Source: Limonium bicolor (Eukaryota; Streptophyta; Magnoliopsida; Caryophyllales; Plumbaginaceae). Taken from it: a DNA stretch of 64,000 nucleotides. Under the pieces are notes generated by a model, which ran no database searches, had not been told where the DNA came from, and saw nothing but the letters and a program-made list of their open reading frames with translations. The DNA is taken from the NCBI GenBank assembly GCA_023374045.1, contig JAIOTZ010000269.1:1-64000 (forward strand). Reading direction: 5' to 3'. Both the position numbers and the translations under genes were made by a program. Below, one piece after another: positions 24,642-34,143 of the stretch (position 1 is the first letter of the stretch; each line of letters opens with the position of its first letter).

Positions 24642-25488
24642 GTTAAGTACTCTCTCTCACCTTCCTTTCCTTATTTCACGTTTTTGCCCAGCTCTCTGTT
24701 ATCTTCTTCTTCTTCCTCTATAAGCTAGCCGATTCCAAAACAGCACACAGCCCCTATCTTGCTCCTCCTCTAACTTGCTCATTCCTTCACCAAATCACAC
24801 AAAAATTATACTGCTAGATTCCTCTCGGTGAGAGCTTCGTTTTCCACCCAACAAAACCTTGATTCCTCCATCTTCACTCCATGGATGTTGGGCCTTTTGA
24901 AGCTTGAAGGGCTGATTTTAACTCTCCTTCATCTCCTTGATTCCTTAAGGTAATAATAAGTACGAGTTTTGCCCATTTCAAGCTTGTTCTTGCAATTTGG
25001 GAAATTTTCCCTCATGTGGAAAATTTCCTCCCATTTCAGCCGATTCTCCATGCTTTTGTGGGGTGTTGGAAACTCCTCCAATTGATTGCCAAGCTATCCA
25101 TTTGGTTATTCTAAGGTAATATCTAAGTTAAGCTTTGAAAACTAGCTCCTTAAAGTATTAGGTTGTGTGGGAAAAAAATTGTATTGATTTGTTGTTATGT
25201 GTGTGATGGGATATGGTTGTAGCTAGCAATCCATAATCCTTTGTGTGGTGTGGGAAACAAGAAGAGAAAGAGGGAACAAGAGAAAGAAGAAGAAGATGAG
25301 TAAAAACCGAAAATAAACAAGGTAATGAGTTTACCTTGTGTTGGTTTATTTGCCTTGTGAAACTCATGTTAGTGTTAAAAAAATAACCTTGAACTTGTGT
25401 AGTCAGGATACTACAATGTCGTTAGTTGAATGGGAATGATTTAATGGGTATGAGTGTGTAAAATAAACCTAGAAACTAAGTTAGGTTA
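24642..25488 (+). repeat. Element E LTR, left piece (5'-truncated)
   Basis: This is a pyrimidine-rich leader-like sequence homologous to the A and B LTRs from roughly 500 bp inside them. The first part of the LTR is absent. It contains CTATAAGC near 24718, a possible TATA box, and three AAGGTAAT-type sites (about 24947, 25113, 25318). G is inserted at its right edge. Confidence 0.65.
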
Positions 25489-27201
25489 TGCAGACGTTAT
25501 AAAGTGAGTGGTTAAACTGGTGTAAAATTAAAAGAAAAGAAATTAAAACTCAAATTAAACGTCGGGCTGCAAACAAATCCCGGTCGCAGTAGTATAGTGA
25601 AAATGTAAGCAACCGGATGTCGAACCGTGGGACTAATGTACATATAATAGTTCCTAAGCGTGTCACAGGAGGGGGGATTAATTGACTTGTAAAATAAATA
25701 AAAAGAAAGAATAAATAAACTAAGTTGACAGATAAATAAAATGGAACTCTGGGTCAGGTTAATATAATCTGCATAATTAAGCTATCTCTACTGGTTTAAT
25801 AATTTGGCAAGGTTCCTGTAATTATCTTAAGGACTAAGTCATAGCCTCATAAAACTCGTTCACCTGTAATGCAAGTTCTAATCAAGGTTCAAGCAAAAGC
25901 CTGCGAACGGCAGAGGAGTATTGAGGAATTACATTTGCAACTGAAACTACTTATTAAATCATAACAAGTTTCCTCCAGTTTTACGTCTTAATTAACCTAT
26001 CTATTTATCACCGGTCTGATCAAAATAGACTTAGGAAAACAATTTAATAAACTCATGACATTTATTAAAAAGGTGCGAGATAACCTTTAAAACGTAACAA
26101 ACTATATATAATTAAAACCAGTAAAAATAATGCATAATTAATACAAACATAATAACCATTCCCAGCGTATACGTAAACTAGCCTAACATATTAAATAGAT
26201 AGACAGAGACAAGAGTAATAGAAATCATCCGTAATCACTCCGGCTCACTCTGCTATTTTGTATACGTAGGGCTAGAGGTGGATTTGGTGGACTGTAAAAT
26301 AAATAAAATGGAGAAGACGGGAGAAGAGGAATGAGATGGCGTGAGGTTTGTGGTGAAGTTGGGTCATGGATGGATTGGGTGGTGGATGTCTATAATTGAT
26401 GAAGTTACGTGGGTTTATATAGGGAAAGGAAGAAGGCAGCAAATAAGAGATAACAGACGCGTGAGGATTTGATTGAGGCGTGGAAGAAGATAAGGGAGGT
26501 GCCTCGTTGATTGCTCCTCATTAATTGAGGGGACAAAGCTTGAACACAGGCGTGAATTAAGGTAGGCACCTGCAAGTTGGAGACAGTGGACGAGTTGCAG
26601 AAGTCGGCGAAGGTAAGTTGCAGACGGCGCGCGAAGAAGAAAACTGTTCGCGTCTCAGATCTGGAATTTTACACGCGTCCGCGTGGTGTCCTCCTTGTTG
26701 TCCGCCTGTGGTAGAGGCGGTTGCAAATGTGTGTGGTGTGTCTTGTCCGCCTGCGGTACCGCCTCAAACTAGAGGCGGTTGCCTCTTGTCTCTTGCGCGC
26801 GAGTCTTTAATCACGTCCGCGTAGAAGACCGCCCAACAACCAGGCGGTTGCCTAGTGTCCGCCTCCAAGACCGCCTATAAAGAGGCGGTAGCATGCATTG
26901 TCTCACGTCGTCGTGTGTGCATGCGTTCTGCATGTGTCCACCTATTTTCTTCTACGAACTTCGACTCGCTCTAGATTCTTCGTTTGGACCCCGTTTTCTG
27001 AGCCGTTTGCGTCTATGCGTTCGTCTCTTTGTCTACTTTACTCCCATCTTGGTTTTCCTCATGTTAAACCAATAAATTTGTGAGATAAAAAATAAAACAT
27101 AAACTAGAGGAAAACTAACCGAAGTGGAGAAATGAGCAAGAAAAGTGCTAATATTATATATGAAATACACCTATAAATCATGCTCATTTGGACACTTATC
27201 A
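25489..27201 (-). repeat. G 3' LTR
   Basis: 1.71-kb LTR. In sense it contains the inverted-repeat cluster (26892-26700) and then a TATA box, CTATATAAAC, on the minus strand at about 26412-26422. Transcription should start near 26385. It has no protein-coding content; the Cys-rich ORF at 26618-26824 is read-through of the inverted repeats. Confidence 0.9.
26700..26892. repeat. Inverted-repeat cluster (CCGCCT/AGGCGG) in the G 3' LTR
   Basis: Four hairpin-forming units: CCGCCT/AGGCGG, ACCGCCTC/GAGGCGGT, ACCGCC/GGCGGT, and CCGCCTC/GAGGCGG with a nested ACCGCCT/AGGCGGT. The AGGCGG arms lie at 26715, 26773, 26842 and 26883, so spacing is irregular. It lies upstream of the TATA box in sense. Confidence 0.85.
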
Positions 27202-27240
27202 CACCCCCACACTTATCTTTTTGCTTGTCCTCAAGCAAAA
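27202..27240 (-). other. G polypurine tract and adjacent hairpin
   Basis: In sense, stem TTTTGCTTG/CAAGCAAAA (9 bp, loop AGGA; plus strand 27219-27240) is followed by GATAAGTGTGGGGGTG and the 3' LTR. Two similar modules lie further inside the element. Confidence 0.85.
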
Positions 27241-27933
27241 TCACGTACCCAAGTAAGTAGGGAATGCTCAATACTAACAAATATTATTATGAATGGTAGG
27301 ATAAACATGATCTTTTTTAACTTATTGAGGATGTGAAAAATTAACTGCTGGTGGCATAGGTGGCTCAGGGTAAAATAAAATATAGAGTTTTCGGGGTATG
27401 ATCCAAGGTACTTCAATGTTTCTTTTAGGTGACTCTGAGAACTTTTACCATGGCCAACTTCTCTCAAGAATGGGCATTGAGGAGAAAACAAAAGGAAAAA
27501 TAGATTCATGCATTTGTTTTACTTTTGCATAAGAGATGAGAAAATATAGGCATCATGCCTTTGTATTAAGAACACTCAACTCTCTTTTGTTGGTTACCAA
27601 TGGTGTCTCATGAGTCCCTTATTATTCTTTTCTTTCTCTTTTTTTTAACAGAAAAGCACCCCTTAGCAATCCCTAAGAGAGAAGACAGAAAGAACCCCTG
27701 AGCAAATAAAAATCCATCCATTTGTAGATTATTTGGTCACACCGCATAAAAAATGCTCCTCAAAAGTAATCAAATTTAAAAATTTGTACCATTTATCCTA
27801 CAATTCATAACAATATTTATTCTTAAAGAGAACAACCCACATATAAAGGGTCCATAATATTTGAATTTGGACAAACGCAAGATAAGGAGAGAGATTAAAC
27901 ATTTAAGCACAAAATGTCACCGAAAAGGGCACA

Positions 27934-28186
27934 CTCCCCCACACTTAAATTGAACAATGTCCTCATTGTTCACCAGAGAAACAAGGGAAGGTTTCAGAAG
28001 ACCTTTTTGGCAAGTAGATAAAATAGAGATAAACAAAGATCACAAATAAACATTTAAGCACATAAACACTCCTCTGCAATTTTTATTTAAAATAAAAGCA
28101 TAATTAAAAGAAACTGGTACTCTCCCTGATTTTATTTTTGCTAGTTGTTAAAGGAGTTCCCCCACACTTGAGCTTCAGCCTCAAGT
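27934..28186 (-). repeat. Two extra PPT-like tracts with hairpins inside G
   Basis: The plus-strand words CTCCCCCACACTT (27934) and TTCCCCCACACTT (28157) are the complement of AAGTGTGGGGG, as in the terminal PPT. The first adjoins a perfect 9-bp stem TGAACAATG/CATTGTTCA with loop TCCT (27951-27972). The second overlaps a 7-bp stem ACTTGAG/CTCAAGT (28166-28186). Stem sequences differ completely among the three modules. Confidence 0.8.
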
Positions 28187-28399
28187 AGCATAGCTTGGTT
28201 GCGGTGTCCACATGGAGATGCACCTGCATAAGACACTAGAAGCAACACACTATAAACGGGGTTAAAAGTTAGCAAAAATAAAATTTAAAGAGAACCTGAA
28301 AATTAAAACAGCATAAAAGCAAAATAAAATAAAAGTTCATCCGGGTTGCCTCCCGGGAAGCTGCCCTTCTTTAACGTCTTTTGCTAGACGCCCGCTTTG

Positions 28400-28993
28400 T
28401 TATCCTGGATCAAAACAAAATGTTACTTCGGCATATAAAATGGGAAAATTAAAACTCCACAAAATCTGGTGTTTGAGGAGGTAACGCCGGTAACGTAGTT
28501 CTAACAGAAGAACCGGCGGTGATGATTTTTCTTCCTCAAATTGGAGGATGTAAATATCCTCCTCTTGTAGGTGAGGCTGGTAGAAAGAACGCTGTTTAAT
28601 ATCATCTTCAGAGAAAGTTAATTCTTTGCAGGTGATAATGGCGTTTTGTTTGGATATCTTAGCGGGAGGTGATGGCAATTTCTTCTCTTCATTTTCGAGG
28701 ATATAAATATCCTCATTTTCTGGATAGAGCACAGAGAAGGATGGAAACTGGCGGTAGGCGATTGTAGAGGGAAGAGAATAACTTACATCCGTAGTGGGGT
28801 GTTCTGCCTCATGAATTATTTCGCTCTTTGGTAGCTGTTCCGGTTGAGCGAGTCTCTCCAGGTAGTCTGGTTGATCTTCTAACCAGAGTTGCTCTTGTAA
28901 TATGAGACAATCCTCATAACTATGAGCTCCCCCACATACGGAGCAGTATAAATACTGTGAATAGCAAAACTCTTGCTCGTACACCTGTTCCAT
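28400..28993 (-). CDS. Small Gag-like ORF of element G with one zinc knuckle
   Basis: An intact 197-residue frame. Near the N-terminus CSVCGGAHSYEDC (about residues 18-30) fits a C-X2-C-X3-H-X4-C nucleocapsid knuckle. The rest is acidic, rich in Glu, Leu and Tyr, with a repeated EDIYILE / EDIYILQFEEE motif, and has no capsid-type core that I can recognise. It is the only sizeable ORF of the element. It could be a minimal RNA-binding protein or the remnant of a longer gag. Its start lies about 430 bp downstream of the PBS in sense. Function unproven. Confidence 0.5.
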   Translation of the reverse strand: MEQVYEQEFCYSQYLYCSVCGGAHSYEDCLILQEQLWLEDQPDYLERLAQPEQLPKSEIIHEAEHPTTDVSYSLPSTIAYRQFPSFSVLYPENEDIYILENEEKKLPSPPAKISKQNAIITCKELTFSEDDIKQRSFYQPHLQEEDIYILQFEEEKSSPPVLLLELRYRRYLLKHQILWSFNFPILYAEVTFCFDPG

Positions 28994-29421
28994 TTCCCTT
29001 TTTTTTTGTGTGTTTTTGTATATAAAATAAAACTACAGAAAAAGATTAGAAAATAAAATGATTAAACAAACACAATAATAAGAAGCAAAATATAAAATGA
29101 AACCAGCGATTTGGGGAAGAACATGCGCGAAGGAACGCAGAGTTTTTTTTTTTCTGTATGTGGGACGTCCGCGTGGAGACCGCGCGGTTATGAGGCGGAC
29201 GCGGCTATTCGAGACCGCCTGGGCGTCCACATGGAAATGAGGCGGACGAACCTCTGTTCGCTTTTTTTTTCCTTCTTCACGTAAACAACATTAGAAAACT
29301 AACAAAGTATCAATAAAAACAAAATATAAAAGATAATTAATATAAAATAAACAAAAATAATATAGACAAAATCTAATATAACAAGTGAATAATCCGGGGC
29401 TTAGGGACTAGAATAAACTAG
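28994..29421 (-). other. G leader with hairpins like those in its LTR
   Basis: Mostly AT-rich. At 29163-29253 it carries CGTCCGC/GCGGACG and CCGCCT/AGGCGG pairs, the same core words as the LTR cluster at 26700. An unannotated T-run lies near 29139 and another near 29265. No gene was seen. Confidence 0.55.
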
Positions 29422-29439
29422 TCCCCGGCAACGGCGCCA
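29422..29439 (-). other. G primer-binding site (tRNA-Asp type)
   Basis: The minus strand reads TGGCGCCGTTGCCGGGGA three bases after the 5' LTR. This is the widespread plant Ty3/gypsy PBS usually assigned to tRNA-Asp. It fixes G as minus-sense. Confidence 0.9.
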
Positions 29440-29442
29440 TTT

Positions 29443-31163
29443 TGCAGACGTTATAAAGTGAGTGGTTAAACTGGTGTAAAATTAAAAGAAAAGAAATTAA
29501 AACTCAAATTAAACGTCGGGCTGCAAACAAATCCCGGTCGCAGTAGTATAGTGAAAATGTAAGCAACCGGATGTCGAACCGTGGGACTAATGTACATATA
29601 ATAGTACCTAAGCGTGTCACAGGAGGGGGGATTAATTGACTTGTAAAATAAATAAAAAGAAAGAATAAAATAAACTAAGTTGACAGATAAATAAAATGGA
29701 ACTCTGGGTCAGGTTAATATAATCTGCATAATTAAGCTATCTCTACTGGTTTAATAATTTGGCAAGGTTCCTGTAATTATCTTAAGGACTAAGTCATAGC
29801 CTCATAAGAACTCGTTCACCTGTAATGCAAGGTTCTAATCAAGGTTCAAGCAAAATCCTGCGAACGGCAGAGGAGTATTGAGGAATTACATTTGCAACTG
29901 AATACTAACTTATTAAATCATAACAAGTTTCCTCCAGTTTTACGTCTTAATTAACCTATATATTTATCACCGGTCTGATCAAAATAGACTTAGGAAAGCA
30001 ATTTAATAAACTCATGACATTTATTAAAAAGGTGCGAGATAACCTTTAAAACGTAACAAACTATATATAATTAAAACCAGTAAAAATAATGCATAATTGA
30101 TACAAACACATAATAACCATTCCCAGCGTATACGTAAACTAGCCTAACATATTAAATAGATAGACAGAGACAAGAGTAATAGAAATCATCCGTAATCACT
30201 CCGGCTCACTCTGCTATTTTGTATACGTAGGGCTAGAGGTGGATTTGGTGGACTGTAAAATAAATAAAATGGAGAAGACGGGAGAAGAGGAATGAGATGG
30301 CGTGAGGTTTGTGGTGAAGTTGGGTCGTGGATGGATTGGGTGGTGGATGTCTATAATTGATGAAGTTACGTGGGTTTATATAGGGAAAGGAAGAAGGCAG
30401 CAAATAAGAGATAACAGACGTGTGAGGATTTGATTGAGGCGGTGGAAGAAGATAAGGGAGGTGCCTCGTTGATTGCTCCTCATTAATTGAGGGGACAAAG
30501 CTTGAACACAGGCGTGAATTAAGGTAGGCGCCTGCAAGTTGGAGACAGTGGACGAGTTGCAGAAGTCGGCGAAGGTAAGTTGCAGACGGCGCGCGAAGAA
30601 GAAAACTGTTCGCGTCTCAGATCTGGAATTTTACACGCGTCCGCGTGGTGTCCTCCTTGTTGTCCGCCTGTGGTAGAGGCGGTTGCAAATGTGTGTGGTG
30701 TGTCTTGTCCGCCTGCGGTACCGCCTCAAACTAGAGGCGGTTGCCTCTTGTCTCTTGCGCGCGAGTCTTTACTCACGTCCGCGTAGAAGACCGCCCAACA
30801 ACCAGGCGGTTGCCTAGTGTCCGCCTCCAAGACCGCCTATAAAGAGGCGGTAGCATGCATTGTCTCACGTCGTCGTGTGTGCATGCGTTCTGCATGTGTC
30901 CACCTATTTTCTTCTACGAACTTCGACTCGCTCTAGATTCTTCATTTGGACCCCGTTTTCTGAGCCGTTTGCGTCTATGCGTTCGTCTCTTTGTCTACTT
31001 TACTCCCAGCTTGGTTTTCCTCATGTTAAACCAATAAATTTGTGAGATAAACAATAAAACATAAACTAGAGGAAAACTAACCGAAGTGGAGAAATGAGCA
31101 AGAAAAGTGCTAATATTATATATGAAATACACCTATAAATCATGCTCATTTGGACACTTATCA
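29443..31163 (-). repeat. G 5' LTR, including the inverted-repeat cluster at 30662-30854
   Basis: Partner of 25489-27201 with few differences. The minus-strand TATA box lies at about 30374-30383, and the CCGCCT/AGGCGG hairpins are upstream of it in sense. Confidence 0.9.
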
Positions 31164-33598
31164 GGTTACATGTGTGAACAAATGGGATTTTGATGTGTTA
31201 TTAATGTCTAAACAAAACAGGGATGAAGATTGTGTTTGTGAGTATATTTAGTGTGGTGAAAATGCATAGGGAAGTAAGTAGGTGCTGTCAAAATTTACCT
31301 AAGAATGGGTAGTCTTGTGTGTTTTATCTTAAGGAAGAAACTAGGTAAGTTTAAGAGGTTTAAGGGAGTGGTTAATAGCTTGAAAACTAAACTAAGAAGA
31401 AGAGTGTGGTAGGAGTAAAAATAATGTCATTTAAGTGCTAGGAATGACATTAGTGAGTGAAGTTTGAATGGTATAAAGAAGAAACCAAAATCTGTTACAA
31501 GAGTTATGAAAACAAGAAAACTAGTTATGAATTATAAGTGAATTTGAGTGAGTTAATCAAGAGTTAGTGAGTGGACTTGGTAATTAGTTTAAGGTGGTTT
31601 AGGAGGGTTATTAGGTGCTAAAACATGTGGATTATAAGTGGGGAAGATTGGGTAATTAATGGACAAAGAGAGGACCTTGAACAGACTTGGAAAATGCTAG
31701 ATTTGACAAAACTGCAACAAGGTCCGGGACTTAGGTCCAGGACCAAGTCCCGGACCACCCCCTAAAATACCCTCGAGAGTTTCCAGTTTGATAGGTCCGG
31801 GACTTAAGTCCTTGCCCAAGTCCCGGACCACCCTGTGTTTTCCACCCATGACTTTGCCTACATTATGGTCCGTGACTTGACACCTGCATGAAGTCCCGGA
31901 CCAAGTGAAAATAAAGGCCGAGAGTTTAAACCATGACAGGTCCCAGACTTAAGTCCCGTATGAAGTCCTGGACCAACCCGAAAACTTCAAAATAAGTTCT
32001 TTAAGTGGGGTTTAAGCTAGGGAATGGATTTGTAATGATATTATAAGTTAAGTAGGACTTAAATAATGACATGTGAGGGTCATTAAGGGCTTAAACAAGG
32101 TTAAGAGAAAATGAGAAGTAAGAACCTGTATGATTTAAGTTTGTACTATATAACTAAGTAAGTAAATCATGAGAAAACGTTAGAGAAGTATCGGGTCAAG
32201 TTAGTTATGGATAATTAACCTTCCAACCTAATGTATTCTATAGGATTCGATTAGTCGGACTCCGAGAGATAGTTGGCAAACGAACGGCGACGGTGAACGG
32301 TATGATTTTCTCATGCCCTGTATCCTAACCTGGTTACCCTGATTTGTGTGTTACTTGCAACCACCTAATCAAGATAAATGCATGAATATGATTACTGTGT
32401 TTCCTTATATCATGTGCTTGCCTTGCACTTGATTGAACTATGTCTTGTAAGACAAGTTTGTATAATTCATGAAATATTTGAATGAAGATAATCTTGTGTG
32501 TTGAGAAGTCCTCTCTAACACTCTAACATTCTGACTTACCTAACTTAAGAATGGGTAACTGTTATCGAGAGGAGACCGATATAGCTTCGGCCACGCATGA
32601 GAATGAGGAAGCAAGAGAGGTTGCTTACCGAGTTCGGGCCTAACCTTCCCACCATGGTTCCGAACCGTATGGTCGTAACCCGGGGAAGTATGCCAAACCT
32701 AAAGCCCGGTGGTGAGATGTGGTAAGCATGCCTCATCTCTGCCCGGAGATCACCCAACTTAACTGTGAATTATTTCAAGAGAAAAATGATGGTTAAGTGT
32801 GGATCATGCTTTGTGCGAGACATATGATCGTGAGCAAAGATTCAAGAACATCCGTCTAACCTGGATGAGAAATTGGCTAACATGTGTGGAGGCTAGAACT
32901 TGAGGAGAGAATCTTAAGGCCTCAATGACCAATGTGTGGACTATTTGTGTTGCTTCCATTATTGTGATATGCTCTATGTGTGGGTATTATACGACATGGT
33001 TATATTGCTGTTATATATTAGCATGTTTGTTAAAATATTAATGAACCACATGCTGGCGACCAAGTAGTTAGCGTACCCTCGCTAGTACGCGAGGTATGCG
33101 ATTATCATATGCAGCTTTGCTGAGCCCCTTGGGGCGATGTTTTTCATTCTTCCAGGTACTCGAGATGGTTGATGATCGAGATGGACCGGGATGTTATACT
33201 TTCGCTAGTTAGTAGTAGATAGTGGTGTACCGAGTTGTACACGGGCTTGTAGCCTAGGTTAGTCGGTGTACTGTGTGGTACACCCGTTGTATTTTGAATG
33301 GAGTAAATATGTTAGTGGAGTGACTGTTAAACTCGTATTCTTTTGACGGGCTGTGAGTCCTTGATGTAAGTATGCACTTAGTACTCGGTAATCAAGCGTT
33401 ATAAAATTATGTTGATATAAGCATGGTATTTCTTTTATCAGACCGGGACTGTAAGTTGTAGTAGTTAGACCCGGTAGCCATATGGGTGGTTATCGGTATT
33501 GTATCACCCTCGGTAGTTAAGAGTATTTTCGATGCGATTAGTTAAGTGACCGTGACGTTTAGACCGTGATTAGAGGAACTATCGGATGGGGTGTTACA
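31164..33598 (+). repeat. Element E LTR, right piece
   Basis: Continues the E LTR after G and ends GGGGTGTTACA at 33598. It is homologous to the A and B LTRs in the stretch around CTAAAACATGTGG (31620), in GGTCATTAAGGGC after the array, and in the CATATGCAGC...GAGCCCC block near 33105. The following sequence is not a good PBS and belongs to another element, so E is a lone truncated LTR. Non-coding. Confidence 0.75.
31721..31974. repeat. E array: four 36-nt hairpins at 72-73 bp spacing
   Basis: Units lie at 31721-31756, 31794-31829, 31867-31902 and 31939-31974, each exactly 36 nt. The arm is GGTCCGGGACTT, the loop 12 nt, the return arm AAGTCCCGGACC, with a few substitutions in units 3 and 4. 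The 36-37 nt between units is not conserved. It sits in the same LTR slot as the arrays of A and B. Confidence 0.92.
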
Positions 33599-34143
33599 TA
33601 ATGTTACTGGTATCTAGTACACTTAGCTGATCCCAAAAGTCATACACAAAAAGGCGAGTGTTCACTGACACACTCCCACATACTTATAGCATATTCCTGT
33701 TTAACATCCAATGCTAAGTACATAACCAAATAAGTAAAAGTGTTCCACTAGCGGTATCTCGGAGTTCAGGGCACTCATGCCCTATAGACTCCTTTCCCTT
33801 TCTGTGCTCCAGCATCAGTAGATGTCTGGCCTCCCTGTCCGCCTCGTGGTACTCCAGATCCTCCAGCTGAGGTCTTCTGAGTATTCTTTGGTGGCCTGTA
33901 GTTACGGCCCTCATGGTTCATCCAATACTCGAACTCCCGGTGGCCCTCTTTCTTGCAGTACCGGCACTCTACTTTGCGACCACTACAGTCGACCCCAGGA
34001 TGGTCCTTCCCGCAATGCTTACAATAGTAGTGGCGCTGGGGCTGTCTGGTGCCTGATGGTGGTATTTAGTTATTAATATCTGATGGTATAAAGGTTAAGG
34101 TTACAATTGAGTTTAAGAGAAAGGTATTCTCACCCTTAGGAGG
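33599..34143 (-). pseudogene. Second F-type gag fragment (zinc-knuckle exon plus intron)
   Basis: Homologous to 556-1090. Minus-strand exon 34052-33775 (TGA stop) has an intact first knuckle CKHCGKDHPGVDC and a second, CRYCKKEGHREFEY, that has lost its last cysteine. That is a different lesion from the copy at 721-998. The intron at 34133-34053 (GTGAGAA...CATCAG) is retained and has an in-frame stop. It is cut by E on the left and by A on the right. A frame-shifted read-through ORF in this stretch is not the gag frame. Confidence 0.7.

Larger units (their letters stand above)
25489..31163 (-). mobile_element. Element G: non-autonomous LTR retrotransposon, 5.7 kb
   Basis: LTRs are 25489-27201 and 29443-31163, starting TGCAGACG and ending ACACTTATCA on the plus strand (sense TGATAAGTG...CTGCA). 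The target duplication is GGTTA (25484-25488, 31164-31168). The PBS beside 29443 and PPT beside 27201 make it minus-sense. The internal region is only 2.2 kb with one small Gag-like ORF and no protease, RT or integrase. The LTRs are nearly identical, so it is young. Confidence 0.92.

Noticed and set aside
24439..24723. Hydrophobic 94-residue ORF suggesting a membrane protein
   Set aside because: It spans the H/E LTR junction, has no homologous frame in F, and lies in non-coding LTR sequence.
26618..26824. Cys-rich small secreted-like protein (also 30580-30786)
   Set aside because: Lies inside the G LTR across inverted repeats, antisense to the element, with no signal peptide.
31721..31974. 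CRISPR-like geometry: 36-nt partly palindromic repeats separated by 36-37 nt of unique sequence
   Set aside because: The context is a plant LTR retrotransposon with no cas genes. In A the intervening sequences are themselves related, and homologous LTRs carry different repeats in the same slot. Reported as a hairpin array instead.
33714..33914. 66-residue ORF in the second gag copy
   Set aside because: Wrong frame; the gag frame (zinc knuckles) is open in a different frame from 34052 to 33775.
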